Below, piece by piece: positions 1-11,571 of a DNA stretch of 64,000 bases. The translations under genes and the position numbers were made by a program. The notes beneath the pieces were generated by a model. The model had not been told where the DNA came from. It saw only the letters and a list, made by a program, of their open reading frames with translations, and did not search any database. This DNA comes from Armigeres subalbatus (taxonomy: Eukaryota; Arthropoda; Insecta; Diptera; Culicidae), in contig NC_085140.1 in the NCBI RefSeq assembly GCF_024139115.2, positions 233,990,371 to 234,054,370 on the forward strand. The letters run 5' to 3'. Within the stretch, counting starts at the first letter, position 1, and every line of letters begins with the position of its first letter.

Positions 1-829
1 AATGTAGGTATTTCACCAATAACGTGAGAGTCATGAGAAGACAGGCAGGTTGTACCATAATTGTAGTGTTATTATAGTTTAGAAAAGCTGTATCCAAATC
101 GATAAATTTTCTATCCACCAGACTATAGTAAAGTGACTATTGATCACATACTTTGATCCATTGCAGTAATTCAATGTGCGTGGTTAACTTGTAATGACAG
201 CCAAGACATCGCAAAAAACGCAAAGTATTTCAACACAGCGGCGCGCGATGATGAAATAGACAATTGCTCTTGTGATATGTGCTGATCACACGTGAAGTTA
301 CCATTCCGCGGTGATTGCTACACCGATCCTGTCCTGTGAGCCTGACTCGAAAAAGTGTTCGTCACTGCTATTCTCGTTTGATTCTGCGACATGCCTGTCG
401 CTCTGTAGGTACGTCTGCACGAGGCTCTTGACACAACATACATCAAATCAGGAGACACTCATCATCTTCAATCTACACCGGTATGGGGCTGACTTTGAAC
501 AGACAGGTCGTAATCCCCATCGGTGAGGCAGGATAAATCCTGCGAGGGTCCAATGAAGGGGGCTGATCATGACAAATTAAATTTGATGCTATCGTGATAA
601 AAAGCACTGTCAGGGTGCGGGAAGCAACAAAAAAACCATTGTAAACAAAGAAACCGAAGAATGACTGCGCGAGTGGCGGATTATCACGTAAAGTAATTTT
701 GCTGCACACGGTAGGAGAGGTTGCTGGAGTACTGTTGCATTGCATGGAGTCATGTGTTTACTTGCATGTTGCACGCTTCAATAAGGACCAGAGGAGATGG
801 CGATTGAGAGTGCATCGAGCGGCACTTAC
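1..829. other. outspread intron, no feature recognised
   Basis: This lies downstream of the 830-952 exon on the minus strand. Short ORFs on both strands have no splice context or recognisable domain, and I see no repeat signature. Confidence 0.5.
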
Positions 830-952
830 CTGAGTCGGTTGCATCCAGCGATGATCGATTGCGGTTCCTGATACGTGCCTGACCCTTGCCTTCGGGATGT
901 AATTTATCTCTGGTGGGTGGCGATTTGGACGAAACGGGCTGCTCGCTGTAGA
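830..952 (-). CDS. osp: outspread exon: basic Ser/Pro/Arg-rich region
   Basis: This 123-bp exon contains two bases, 40 codons and one base. It reads VYSEQPVSSKSPPTRDKLHP, then a basic segment (RIRNRNR) and SSLDATDS. The donor is G|GTAAGT at 824-829. The only usable acceptor is AACAACAG just before base 952. Upstream of it the minus strand has no AG for 217 nt, which supports this choice. Entry phase 2 fits the preceding exon's exit phase 1. The open frame runs on upstream of the acceptor, but no AG is available there. Intermediate exons within the 35.7-kb intron cannot be excluded. Confidence 0.8.
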
Positions 953-1171
953 CTGTTGTTGATGATGGTGGTGTTGTTTGAGAGGTCGCCAACGGTAATT
1001 GGTTTGTGTGATTGTCATTGGTGGTAGTGATGGTGCAGGGGAAAATGTGCGGGTTGCCGAGCGATGTTGTAGAATTCAGTGCGAATCGGAAAAGTGGTCG
1101 GTGTTTGGTGAAATGCGATACATGAAAGTAAAGGATTGAGGAAAGAAATTATTGGTTTATTGATTTAGGTC
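953..1171 (-). promoter_or_regulatory. AG-free zone before splice acceptor
   Basis: On the minus strand no AG dinucleotide occurs between about 1171 and 955. The first AG met is the acceptor of the 830-952 exon. Long AG exclusion zones are known to mark acceptors that use a distant branch point. The zone contains pyrimidine-rich stretches (around 1030-1050 and 1095-1115, read on the minus strand). Confidence 0.6.
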
Positions 1172-1471
1172 CTGTTACTTATGAATATGATAGCAGTTCT
1201 AAACACAAACGATGCGCCCTATTGAGGTAATAAGATGGGAAATAACAAAAAGAACAAGATGACGCTCCCTACTCTTATCGAGTATTATTTCCCTGAAAAC
1301 TTGTGGCGAAATTTCCTTGCGCCGGATTCATAAGCCATTAAACGAAAATCCTCTAATTATGCAGGCTATGTTTACTGTATAAACAAAATACAATAGTTTG
1401 TCGCTAGCGTAATATTGTTCGTGATTTGTCAATATTAAAAAAAATACATGTATATGTCGATAGTAATTCCT

Positions 1472-1572
1472 CCACCACAGTTAATGCGCGGTTTCTAAGC
1501 CAAGCTCTTCTAGACTGAACCGGGGATCGAACCCAGCCAACATGATCTTGTTTTGTAGCCACTGGCTAAGGA
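1472..1572 (-). mobile_element. SINE remnant, tRNA-derived (Feilai-like)
   Basis: Read on the minus strand this begins CCTTAGCCAGTGG, has a B-box GGGTTCGATCCCC, then CGGTTCAGTCTA, then jumps to CTTGGCTTAGAAACC. These are the same landmarks as the fuller SINEs at 21777, 35735 and 59655. The middle and tail are missing. Confidence 0.65.
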
Positions 1573-2959
1573 ATGCCCAGAAATGGAAATGAAAGTAAGG
1601 TCAAAGTATTTTCTATACAGAGTTCAAACACCACCGAATGAACGTCGTTACCAACAATACATTTTTCGAATTAAATCTTTTACACTTAAGTGCATATGCA
1701 CAAATTAATGTCCACGTCGGGTGGTCAAGAAAAATAACCAATAAACTTTGATTAAACTAGGTCAAAGTATTGCAAACATGATGCATTTTGGCCTTAAAAC
1801 GTAATCATTGAGTTTATGTTTGTGCCAGATAATTTGCAGCATTTAGATCATCTTCAAATTGTTTAGTTGTTTATTGTAAATACTTCTAGGAACATTTTGA
1901 AATGTCCAAAAATTCCTCAGAATATCCGAAGAAATAAGATACACAGACAAAAAAAATATTGAAATTTACATGACAAGTAATGCTTATGAAGGAAATGCTA
2001 GGAAAAGCGTATAATGATGCGATTTATCGCCTGAATGTTTGCAATTTTTTTGCATTCTGACACTAAATCGTCTAAGTGGCAGGCGAATCGGTTGGAAGAG
2101 TTCCATGAGGGCGGTTCCTTCATTAGTACTGCCACCTAGAAAAAACTTGAGAAATTGTTGAAACACGGAAATATAGAAAATTTAAATTAAAATACCTCTA
2201 AAACGTGATGAAGATGTTTCAGCTAAATTTTTTTGATCTGTTGGGTTAGGAATTCAACAACCTCATGAATTAGCGGCTTTTTGAAAAAAATAGTATAAAA
2301 ATGGAGATAACATACTGATTTTGTGTGCTTTTAAAATTATAACCCCTTAAATCACAATTTTTGAAAAAAAAATCCTTAATTTCTGTTTTATAACAAAAAT
2401 ATACGTCATTTCCTATACCACACCGTGTGACGGTCATATGGCCACAACCTCCCCTATGTGCGCCAGGATCAGCGAAATTTGCGCTTCATTATTTTTTTAC
2501 ATGCCGGATAGTTTTTATTATTTTTCCTGTGTAATGGATCGACTGTAATCTCGATATTTTGAGGGATTTTCAGTCTTTATTGATCAATTCCAGACAAAGC
2601 TACTTTTACTATGTCTGAAACTCGATCATGCATTTGCACAACATGTGATAGATTTAGTTCGGAAACGGTATTGGAGGATAACCGATCCCTTCGGTAGGGT
2701 TTTATCCCACGAAACCAGTACGCTAGACAGGTGCTTTCCCTACTAGCGAGTACTGATGAAACCAAATTCCTAGCACCGGGCACTTAGTCGAACTCTCGCA
2801 ATTCATTTTCAGAACTAACTCTCTCATATGTATTTTTGACAGCGGTAAAATAAACTCCTGTTTCTGACTCTGAAAAGACTGCAATCCAAGAAAAAACCCC
2901 AAAATATTGAGATTTCAGTTGATTCATATTGTCATACTTTAATTAATATGCTAAGAAAT
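1573..2959. other. intron, AT-rich, nothing recognised
   Basis: No domain-bearing ORF, TIR pair or tandem array is visible here. Short homopolymer runs are frequent. Confidence 0.4.
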
Positions 2960-3370
2960 GCCTTGCGAATATATTTCAGGAGTTCCTTCAGAAATTCTTC
3001 TAAAAATTTCTTGAGACAGTATTCCAACCGAAATTTATTTGAAAAATCTAAAAAGTTTTTTTTAGTAAATGCTTTAAACATTTCTTTATGAAGTACTTCT
3101 AGGAATTAATTCGGTAAGTCATCCAGTTCCTTCAGACATTCCAGAAATTCTTCAAAGTATTTTTTCGAAAATTCCTACGATGATTCATTCTAAAATTCCT
3201 CCCGAAATTCCTTTAAAAATTCTTCAGGAATTGTCCTCAGGAATTCCTCCAGAACTTTCTACGGAAATTCCTCTAAGAAAATCATAACAAAATTTCAAGA
3301 AAAAAATCGGGAATTCGTTCGGAAATTCCTTCGAAAAATCCTTTCTAAAATTCTTCTTCTAAAATTTCGT
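2960..3370. repeat. degenerate AATTCCTTC-type tandem repeat
   Basis: The motif (A)AATTCCTxxAGAAATTC recurs many times with irregular spacing of about 15-30 bp. Smaller stretches of the same kind occur at 12420-12560 and 12770-12860, and a related GGAAATTT-type run at 26310-26600. Confidence 0.6.
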
Positions 3371-3868
3371 AAACGCCGAACAACGTATATGCTTGTTGAA
3401 ATATCTGTCATTTTGCCTGTCTTTAAGTATGATAGTTCTCACGCTATCAGCCAAGCCGCTCAGTTTTTCAATACCCCTTAACAAAGTCTTACTCAATACA
3501 ATGCCTCAAGGCCTCAAAAATCCATCACCATCAACCGGAACCTTTGGACCGACCATGGCTTGCGGGGGTAGCAATGTTGACCACTACGTCGGCATGACCC
3601 AACCAAGTCTCTATAATGAAGACATAATAATAATAATATTCCCCGGAAGTCCTCCCCATCCTGATGGACATTTATCCCAAATATCCACGGTATCCGGGGA
3701 CAGACGGTGGAGGGACGCACAATAATCCAAAAAGCCCGCTGTAAAGGGCAAGGTTTCAAGCCGCTGCTTCTCCGGGGAACTTTTGGGAAGTCGTCTTAGG
3801 CCCAGCTTCTTCTTTTGAACCTCTGTTTTGGTCCTGAAATCATTGAAATTTGACAATGCATGAGTTTC

Positions 3869-4379
3869 TTCGATCGAATAGAGTTCGCCGCCGTACCAAG
3901 CTGACTATCTACAAAACGCTTATAAGACCGGTAGTTCTCTATGGACACGAGACCTGGACGATGCTCGTGGAGGACCAACGCGCACTGGGAGTTTTCGAAA
4001 GGAAAGTGTTGCGTACCATCTATGGTGGGTTGCAGATGGCGGACGGTACGTGGAGGAGGCGAATGAACCACGAGTTGCATCAGCTGTTGGGAGAACCATC
4101 CATCGTTCACACCGCGAAAATCGGAAGACTGCGGTGGGCCGGGCACGTAGCCAGAATGTCGAACAGTAATCCGGTGAAAATGGTTCTCGACAACGATCCG
4201 ACGGGAACAAGAAGGCGAGGTGCACAGCGGGCAAGGTGGATCGATCAGGTGGAGGACGACTTGCGGACCCTCCGCAGACTGCGTGGTTGGCGAAGTGCAG
4301 CCATGAACCGAGCTGAATGGAGAAGTCTTTTATGTGCAGCACAGGCCACTCCGGCCTTAGTCTGATGATAAATAACTAA
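3869..4379 (+). mobile_element. RTE-type LINE copy 1, 5'-truncated
   Basis: About the last 165 codons of the RTE ORF are present (SNRVRRRTKLTIYKTLIRP ... AGHVARMS ... RARWIDQVEDDL), ending at the same ALV stop as the other copies. A short 3' tail TGATGATAAATAACTAA follows. The element is flanked by a 9-bp direct repeat ATGAGTTTC (3860-3868 and 4380-4388), so both ends are defined: 5' truncation at 3869 and a 511-bp insertion. The frame is open throughout, which indicates a fairly recent insertion. Reverse transcriptase and endonuclease domains are absent, so it cannot be autonomous. Confidence 0.9.
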
Positions 4380-4511
4380 ATGAGTTTCCTGTAGTCTATG
4401 GCACCCCTCCGACATCTTTCGAGGGAAAACAACTCAACGCATCATCTGGTTTAACCCCTCTGACCAGCACAACATGATTGGTACATCGAACAATTCGCCC
4501 CTATCTTCTAC

Positions 4512-4669
4512 GGGTTCTTTCACAAATTACATAAAGCCAAAATTGGTCATTTTAACCCCTACCCATTACTCGTGACGTTTTTGTGTGGAAAGCATCCTAA
4601 AATTTGGGCCGTAACGCTCTTGAAAACCCTCTCACCTTCTGAAACGTTATGTAATTTGTGAAAGGGTCC
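4512..4669. mobile_element. MITE, TIR CTTTCACAAATTACATAA
   Basis: The left end GGGTTCTTTCACAAATTAC is mirrored by the right end GTAATTTGTGAAAGGGTCC, in a 158-bp element without coding capacity. The target duplication is unclear (possibly CTAC). Confidence 0.7.
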
Positions 4670-5454
4670 TACTGGTTCGCATCAAAGTAGCAAACTTTGC
4701 TACCTTCCCGACCCCCACTCTTCCGATGAAGGCAAATCTCTGTCTACAGGAGAACATCAACGTCTACTGGAACAACCTTTCCAACCTAGAGCTGCTTACG
4801 CACGACAGTCCGCCGTGTATTACTGGCCTTCAGCAGGTCCATTCTGTAATACACGACTCCATGGACCGCTCCATTTTGGAGAGAAGTACAAGTGCACCAT
4901 CAATGTAGCGATAAGGGTCCTCCAGGATATCCCTTTTGATATTCTTCAATTATCGGAATCCGTCTTCGAGGTAGTTGCCAAGATTGCATGATAAATCTCT
5001 ACTTACCTTGCGGCTTTCTTCCGGACATCAAGGGAATGGTAAACGATATCATGACAAATCTCCTGCCCTTATTCTCCTCGAAGGGAATATGAACGCGGGA
5101 TTCTAAGTCTTATTCCAGTGGTATTGTTCAACTCGATTTTTTTTTCCAAAAACGTGAATCTAGTAACTTTCCACTACGGTTCGCCCACTTTCTTTAAAAA
5201 CCTCTCAACCATCGCCATCGATGTGACTACAGTCAGTCAGTCCATACTCCCATCTCCTAAAAGGAAAGTATTCACCGACCTTTTCGGGAGCAATCATTAT
5301 CCGATTTCGGACACTATCTACACCTCGCCTTCGGACTTCACCTAGAGGCCAAGATGATGCCGCCGACTAAGAGGTATATCACCACCACCTACGACGCTAA
5401 TTTGAACAAAATACGCCCACTATACTTCCCGACTTCACCAAAATCGACGTCATC
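4670..5454. other. intron, possibly old TE sequence
   Basis: Fairly balanced base composition and several short plus-strand ORFs, none with a recognisable domain. It lies between a MITE and the old RTE-like element and may be decayed retroelement sequence; I cannot assign it. Confidence 0.3.
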
Positions 5455-6185
5455 CAGCGTCACGAATTCACGAAACAACAGAACGATGCGTTTCAATATA
5501 CAACGCTTGTCAGTTGAAGGAGTTGCTGAACAGTACCACCAGAAGCTGGACGAGCGGATAGGAGATGCCAACGGATCTGGCACAGATTGTGGGAAAATAT
5601 CCACGAAGCTGTGACTACAACAGCGCAGGAAGTGTTAGGCACTGTACAGCGACGCCGACGAAATGGTTGGTTTGACGAGGAGTACCAGCAAGTGACGGAC
5701 GAGAAAAATGCTGCTAGGAGTCGAATTCTAGTGGCTCGTACCCGTTGCAATAGAGAGCGGCACAGTGTAGCAAGGGCAGAAGAGAAACGAATCCACCGCA
5801 GAAAAAAGGCAGCACGAAGAGAGTGTGATAGCTGAAGCGCGGGAGAACATGGATAGAAACGATAAGCGGAGTTTTACGCAACTGTAAATGGCACGCGGCA
5901 TAATACTGCGCCAGTGCCCGCCATGTGCAATGACCGAGAGGAGAATTTGCTGAAAGACAAGAATATGGTGGCAGCAAGGTGGAAGGAGCAGATTTGTTGA
6001 ACGGTGAAAATGAAGGTGTATTAAGGAGCAGGATGGCCATAGTTGGCGACGGTCAAGCTGTGGAACCACCAACGCTGGACGAGGTTAAGAAGGCTCTAAA
6101 CGAGCTGAAAAACAGCAAAGCTGCTGGGAAGGACGAGATCCCGTTCGAGCTTCTCAAACACGGAAGTGAGCAGCTGAATGAATCA
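5455..6185 (+). mobile_element. older RTE-like LINE (family B), 5' part
   Basis: Translated pieces align with the linker upstream of the RT in family A: FNIQRLSVEGVAEQYHQKL, then GTVQRRRRNGWFDEEYQQV, then VKKALNELKNSKAAGKDEIP. It has a frameshift near 5583 and a stop near 5834, and no endonuclease domain. The frame runs into ...GSEQLNES at 6185, where a minus-strand element interrupts it. The continuation is at 8404. Confidence 0.85.
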
Positions 6186-8403
6186 TTTATTATTATTTAA
6201 TCAGACTAAGGCCGAAGTGGCCTGTGCGGTATATAAGAGTCTTCTCCATTCGGCTCGGTCCATGGCTACAGGTCGCCAACCACGCAGTCTACGGAGGGTC
6301 CGCAAGTCATCTTCCACCTGATCGATCCACCTTGCCCGTTGCGCACCTCGCCTTCTTGTGCCCGTCGGATCGTTGTCGAGAACCATTTTCACCGGGTTAC
6401 TGTCCGACATTCTGGCTACGTGCCCGGCCCATCGCAGTCGTCCGATTTTCGCGGTGTGAACGATGGATGGTTCTCCCAACAGCTGATGCAATTCGTGGTT
6501 CATTCGCCTCCTCCACGTACCGTCCGCCATCTGCACCCCACCATAGATGGTACGCAGCACTTTCCTTTCGAAAACTCCAAGTGCGCGTTGGTCCTCCACG
6601 AGCATCGTCCAGGTCTCGTGTCCGTAGAGGACTACCGGTCTAATTAGCGTTTTGTAGATTGTCAGTTTGGTACGGCGGCGAACTCTATTCGATCGGAGCG
6701 TCTTGCGGAGTCCAAAGTACGTACGATTTCCAGCCACTATGCGTCTCCGAATTTCTCTGCTGGTGTCATTTTCGGCAGTCACCAGTGAGCCCAAGTACAC
6801 AAATTCTTCTACCACCTCGATTTCGTCACCACCGATGCAAACTCGCGGTGGGTGGCTCACATTGTCTTCTCTTGAACCTCTTCCTATCATGTACTTCGTC
6901 TTCGACGTGTTGATGACTAGTCCGATCCGCTTAGCTTCCCTCTTCAGTCTGATGTAGGCTTCCTCCATATTCTCAAAGTTACGTGCCATAATATCTATGT
7001 CGTCGGCGAAACCAAATAGCTGCACGGACTTATTGAAAATCGTACCACTCATGTCAATCCCTGCTCTTCGTATTACCCCTTCCAAAGCGATGTTGAATAG
7101 CAAACACGAAAGACCATCACCTTGCCGTAACCCTCTGCGGGTTTCGAAGGGACTCGAGAATGCCCCTGAAACTCGAACTACGCACATCACCCGATCCATC
7201 GTCGCTTTGATCAACCGTATCAGTTTATCCGGAAAACCGTGTTCGTGCATTAGCTGCCATAGCTGGTCCCGATCGATTGTATCATATGCGGCTTTGAAGT
7301 CGATGAATAGATGATGTGTGGGCACGTTGTATTCGCGGCATTTCTGCAGTACTTGGCGAATGGCGAACACCTGGTCCGTGGTGGAGCGTTCGCCCATAAA
7401 ACCCGCCTGGTACTGCCCCACGAACTCCCTTGCAGTTGGTGCTAGTCGACGGCATAAAATTTGGGAGAGTACCTTGTAGGCGGCGTTCAGCAATGTGATT
7501 GCGCGGTAGTTGCTACAATCCAGCTTATCGCCCTTTTGTAGATGGGACACGACACCTTCCATCCACTCCTGCGGCAAAACTTCCTCCTCCCAAATCTTGG
7601 TAATGACCCAGTGCAGCGCTCTAGCCAGTGCCTCACCACCGTGTTTAAATAGCTCTCCTGGTAGTTGGTCAACCCCAGGGGCTTTGTTGTTCTTCAGCCG
7701 GCCAATCTCCTCCTGGATTTCCTGGAGATCCGGAGCCGGTAGAATTATGTCCTGCGCGCGTTCTCCCAGGTCCATCACCATACCGCCATCTTCGTCTGCC
7801 ACATCGCCATTCAGGTGTTCTTCGTAGTGCTGCCGCCACCTTCGGATCACCTCACGCTCGTTCGTAAGAAGGTTCCCGTTTATGTCCTTACACATATCAG
7901 GCTGTGGCACGTGGCCTTTACGTGAACGGTTTAACTTCTCATAGAACTTTCGTGTGTTATTAGCGCGGTACAGATGCTCCGTTTCTTCACGGTCTCGATC
8001 TTCCTGCTGGCGCTTTTTCCTCCGGAAAATCGAGTTTTGTCTGTTCCGCGTCTGTTTATATCGTGCCTCGTTCGCCCTCGTGCGGTGTTGCAGCAATCTC
8101 GCCCATGCTGCATTCTTCTCTTCCACTAACTGCTCATATTCGCCGTCATACCAGTCGTTTCTCTGATCCGGGGGCACCGTGCCTAGTGCAGCGGTTGCGG
8201 TGCTACCAATGGCGGATCGAATATCTCTCCAGCCATCTTCAAGAGACGCTGCGCCTAGCTGCTCTTCCGTTGGAAGTGCCACTTCCAGCTGCTGCGCGTA
8301 TTCTTGGGCTAGTCTACCATCTTGTAGCCGCCCAATGTTAAGCCGCGGCTTCCGACTTCGACGCGTGTTGTACACCGTCGAGAGTTTTGAGCGCAGGCAT
8401 ACT
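6186..8403 (-). mobile_element. RTE-type LINE copy 2, nested, intact RT
   Basis: This is a minus-strand insertion inside family B, flanked by a perfect 13-bp duplication GCTGAATGAATCA (6173-6185 and 8404-8416). The 3' end is a short AAATAATAATAAA tail right after the stop codon, and the 5' end is truncated within the end of the endonuclease region. RTE-clade elements typically have very short 3' UTRs with simple tails. In Aedes the named RTE element is JAM1; whether this is JAM1 itself needs comparison. Confidence 0.92.
6201..8403 (-). pseudogene. RTE reverse transcriptase ORF, 5'-truncated
   Basis: The open frame gives 738 codons without a stop, counting a few host codons at its start. In order: a linker (NTRRSRKPRLNIGRLQD), a basic segment (FRRKKRQQ), RT motifs GDKLDCSNYRAITLLN, GFMGERSTTDQ, HHLFIDFKAAYDTI, RRGLRQGDGLSCLLFN and the catalytic box GFADDIDIM. 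The C-terminal region has VYLGSLV, LYGHETW and AGHVARMSDS. An RTE element would normally have an apurinic-type endonuclease N-terminal to this; only its last residues (AVCLRSKL) remain. The Asp residues of the RT active site are present. With no upstream endonuclease or promoter visible, it is called a pseudogene despite the clean frame. Confidence 0.9.
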
Positions 8404-9700
8404 GCTGAATGAATCAATCCACCACATTATCCAGAAAATATGGGAGGATGAAGAACTGCCTGCCGGCTGGTTGGATGGCCTCATATTCCCGGCGTACAAA
8501 ATCCTGTCGCGTATTCTGTGTAACAGACTGAGACCGCTTGAGGAGTCCTTCGTCGGCGAATATAAATTCCGGGAGTACAACTTGCAAACTCACCATCTGT
8601 TTATTGATTTCACAGCAGCGTACGATTTAGTGAAAAGAAATGAGCTGTGGCAGATAATGTCCGAACATGGTTTTCCGGCGAAACTGATTAGACTGATACG
8701 TGCAACGTTGGATGGCTCGGAATCAAGTATTCGGATTGCAGAAGAAGTGTCAACCTCGTTTGTGACCCTAGACGGATTGAAGCAGGGTGATGCACTTTCG
8801 AATTTATTGTTCAACATTGCACTCGAAGGCGCTATTAGGAGACCTGGGGTGCAAAGGAACGGCACTATCATCACACGGTCGCATATGCTCCTGGGTTTTG
8901 CGGACGACATCGACCTCATTGGAATCGATCGCAGAGCACTAGTGGAGGCTTTTGTCCCACTGAAGAGGGAGACGGCAAGGATAGGCTTAACTATTAACTT
9001 CATCAAGACAAAGTACATGGTGGCAGGTAGAGAAAGAGGAAGACGTAGTGGTGGTGGTGCTGAGGTAGTGATTGATGGGGATATGTTTTTACCTTGGAAC
9101 GCTTGTGATATGTGACAATAACGTTTCCCGTGAAGTAAAAAGACGTATTGCTGCTGCGAATACGGCCTTTTACGGATTACGTAACCAGCTTAGGTCCCGC
9201 AACATGCAGATGGAAACGAAATATGCTCTATACAAAACTCTGATTCTACCAGTGGCCCTTTATGGACATTAAGCATGAACGTTAAAGAGGCGGACCAGAG
9301 AGCTTTCGGGGTTTTCGAGCGAACAGTGCTGCGTACAATACTCGGAGGGACACTAGAAAGTGGTGTATGGCGTAGACGCATGAATCATGAGCTGTATCAA
9401 GTATACAAAGAAGAAAATATTGTGAATCGTATAAAATACGGCAGACTTCAGTGGGGTCACTTAGTGCGAATATCGGAAGAAAGAATAAAGAAAACAATAT
9501 TCAACAGAGAACCAGATAGGGGCCGGCGACTTCGTGGAAGGCCACGAACACGCTGGCTGCACGAGGTGAAATTGGACCTGGGGACCCTTCGGATAAACTG
9601 GAGGAACATCGCTCAAGACCGACGATTATGGAGCTCTACAATACATCAGGCATAGGTGTATCGACGATGTAGCCAACCAGGTATCCAGGTAGGTAATATA
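8404..9700 (+). mobile_element. older RTE-like LINE (family B), 3' part
   Basis: This resumes the frame interrupted at 6185: NESIHHIIQKIWEDEELPAG, RT pieces HHLFIDFTAAYDLVKRN and LDGLKQGDALSNLLFNIALE, catalytic LLGFADDIDLI, then (9072-9655) YLGTLVICDNNVSREV, ADQRAFGVFERTVLR and GRPRTRWLHEVKLDL. Compared with copy 2 it lacks segments around the KGDKxxxxNYRxI motif and before KFREYN, and has frame breaks near 9060 and 9272. It is a distinct, older family of the same clade, not a decayed copy of family A. The 3' boundary near 9700 is approximate. Confidence 0.85.
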
Positions 9701-9816
9701 CAACCAGTAAAGGAGATATCCACTTAAGGGGGAGCGCAATATGCTAGATTCAAAGGACTTTGAATTTCATCGAGTAAGGGAAAATATCGAGTTAGGGAGA
9801 ATTCACTATATGCATC

Positions 9817-9853
9817 GTTTCAACTTGCCTCGCATATCGGGGCAAGATGAAAC
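9817..9853. repeat. short hairpin
   Basis: GTTTCAACTTGCC pairs with GGCAAGATGAAAC across a short loop. The phrase TTTCAACTTGCCTCG recurs at about 12313. Confidence 0.5.
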
Positions 9854-9974
9854 GCTGCACTATATGCAGATATAAGTATATACGCAAATATTGCAATATT
9901 GCCGTATTAAAAACAAAATATACGCACTCAGTGAGAATCAAAATGCACAAGGTTGTTAAGAGTTCCATGTCAAT

Positions 9975-10175
9975 TTTCAACGATTTTGATTTTTGCCTTT
10001 CTCGTACAACTAAGTTGTACCGAAAGGCTATCATTTCACTCCGAAAACGAACTTTTTATAGAAGCCTCTGAGACCCATAGTATTATATACCAATCGACTC
10101 AGCTCGACGAGTTGAGCACATGTCTGTCTGTCCGTGTGTATGTATGTGTGTATGTGTGTGTGTATGTGTGTTTTT
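9975..10175 (+). repeat. interspersed repeat ending in (TG)n
   Basis: The block starts near TTTGCCTTTCTCGTACAAC, contains the self-complementary ACTAAGTTGTAC, and ends in GTCTGTCTGTCCG and a TGTATGTG microsatellite (about 10131-10170). It resembles a very common Aedes interspersed repeat by recall only; the class is not certain. Confidence 0.5.
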
Positions 10176-10184
10176 TTTCTTCCT

Positions 10185-10525
10185 AAACAATGGAGGGGAA
10201 ATCTGCTCAACAGACATCCTGGGTTGACCAGGAAGTGCGGGGTTAGGGATCACCGAGGGAGGCAGGACTACATTCCCGACCCGCTAAACCGTTTCCATTG
10301 CCGCCAAGCCCATAGTCCCTTCGGTACAACCAGAAAGTAATGCTTCAAAGGGGGGCCAGTGCTCAGCGCACCCTCGAGGTTAGCTGCGTGTCCTTGCAGC
10401 ACCGAACATCGTAACTCGCTTTTCTAGAAGAACACCATGGTATCGTGCCAGCGTGTTGCCGGCTTTCCAGGTGGCCTTACCACGCCCTATGTCCTCGGAA
10501 GGTGGGAAGGGTCGATCAATCTGGG
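10185..10525. repeat. GC-rich block, probable retroelement part
   Basis: About 340 bp of markedly higher GC than the flanks, between a T-run (10170) and another T-run (10528). Short ORFs only. The abrupt composition change suggests inserted sequence; no family is assigned. Confidence 0.35.
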
Positions 10526-11050
10526 TTTATTTTTTTAAATTGTCTCCTGTTCAAGAAAAACTGATAAAATAGTAGGCTTTGTTTTAGAAATTTAAAAATC
10601 AAAACCCACTGGTGTTGTCTCATCTAGATATTTATTCGCATCAGGGGGAGAAGGCAGAGCACTGAATCCCTACCCCAACATGTGCGACAACTGGATTTGG
10701 TTCTAAAATGTAAACAACAGTGTTAATTCTCAACCACTTTTTTGTTATGGCGAGGCAATTTCTATGCACACTTTTGTTTTCGATATTTTAGCAAAATTAA
10801 ACACTCAATCATGCAGCATTATAACGATGTGGTATGCTTGAGATACCTGCTTGATTATAGGGACTCGAAAAAGAATTTATTTGCAGTAACTAACCGAATA
10901 TAAAAATGTTCGCATTAACGATTGCGCCCTAACACTGGTTCTAAGCTTCGATGCAGAGTACACGAGCTTTGTTCGCCAGTGACAGGCCCTTGATTCGCAT
11001 AAATCGTGCCTGTGACAACAGATGTTTTTTAGAGGGGTCCAGTGTCTTAA
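10526..11050. other. intron, nothing recognised
   Basis: AT-rich sequence without a domain-bearing ORF or repeat pair. Confidence 0.4.
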
Positions 11051-11140
11051 GAGCTGAGCAGAATGGATACGTTTGCGTGCGTTTTGACAGTTTTTCCATG
11101 GGAAAACTGTCAAAACGCCAGTATCCATTCTGCTCCGCTC
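11051..11140. repeat. 90-nt long hairpin
   Basis: GAGCTGAGCAGAATGGATAC (11051-11070) pairs with GTATCCATTCTGCTCCGCTC (11121-11140), and internally GTTTTGACAGTTTT pairs with AAAACTGTCAAAAC around a CCATGG-containing loop. It could be a miRNA-like stem-loop or the collapsed ends of a small palindromic element. Confidence 0.75.
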
Positions 11141-11530
11141 TTTAGTCGACTACACGTCCGCTTTATAAGCGGACGGCCATGGGTTCAATTCCCAACCTTA
11201 ACCTCTCGTCAATCGCCTGAAGTGCAGCAGTTGTACGGCGTAACGGGAAACGCGCCTAACCAACACAGCTACCTGATGGTGACTGACAAACTGACCCTAG
11301 ACTCGGAGGCATACCTCCAATGGACTCGACACATGGCAAACGGAACAAAGCACAAAACATTAACATGGACTCACGATATGGACGAACGAACGGACGATGA
11401 TATAGATAATAGGTAATCTAAAAATAGATTCTGTGTGGATTCTAAGAGACGAGAATACCACAGTAGATCTCGGCACAGTAGCCGTCGTCGAACACAGAGT
11501 GCCTACTAAATAAATAAAGGAATAAAAAAG
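11141..11530 (+). mobile_element. SINE-like retroposon
   Basis: The head has a tRNA-like stem (GTCCGC...GCGGAC) and a B-box GGGTTCAATTCCC; the A-box is weak. A body of about 270 bp ends in AAATAAATAAAGGAATAAAAAAG. No TSD was identified. Confidence 0.4.
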
Positions 11531-11571
11531 TCCAGATTTTGATACTCTTCTACACAAAACATAAACTTAAA

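Noticed and set aside
6224..8412. Many plus-strand ORFs of 60-140 codons
   Set aside because: They are shadows of the minus-strand RTE ORF. The same applies to 42230-44350 and 58213-58666.
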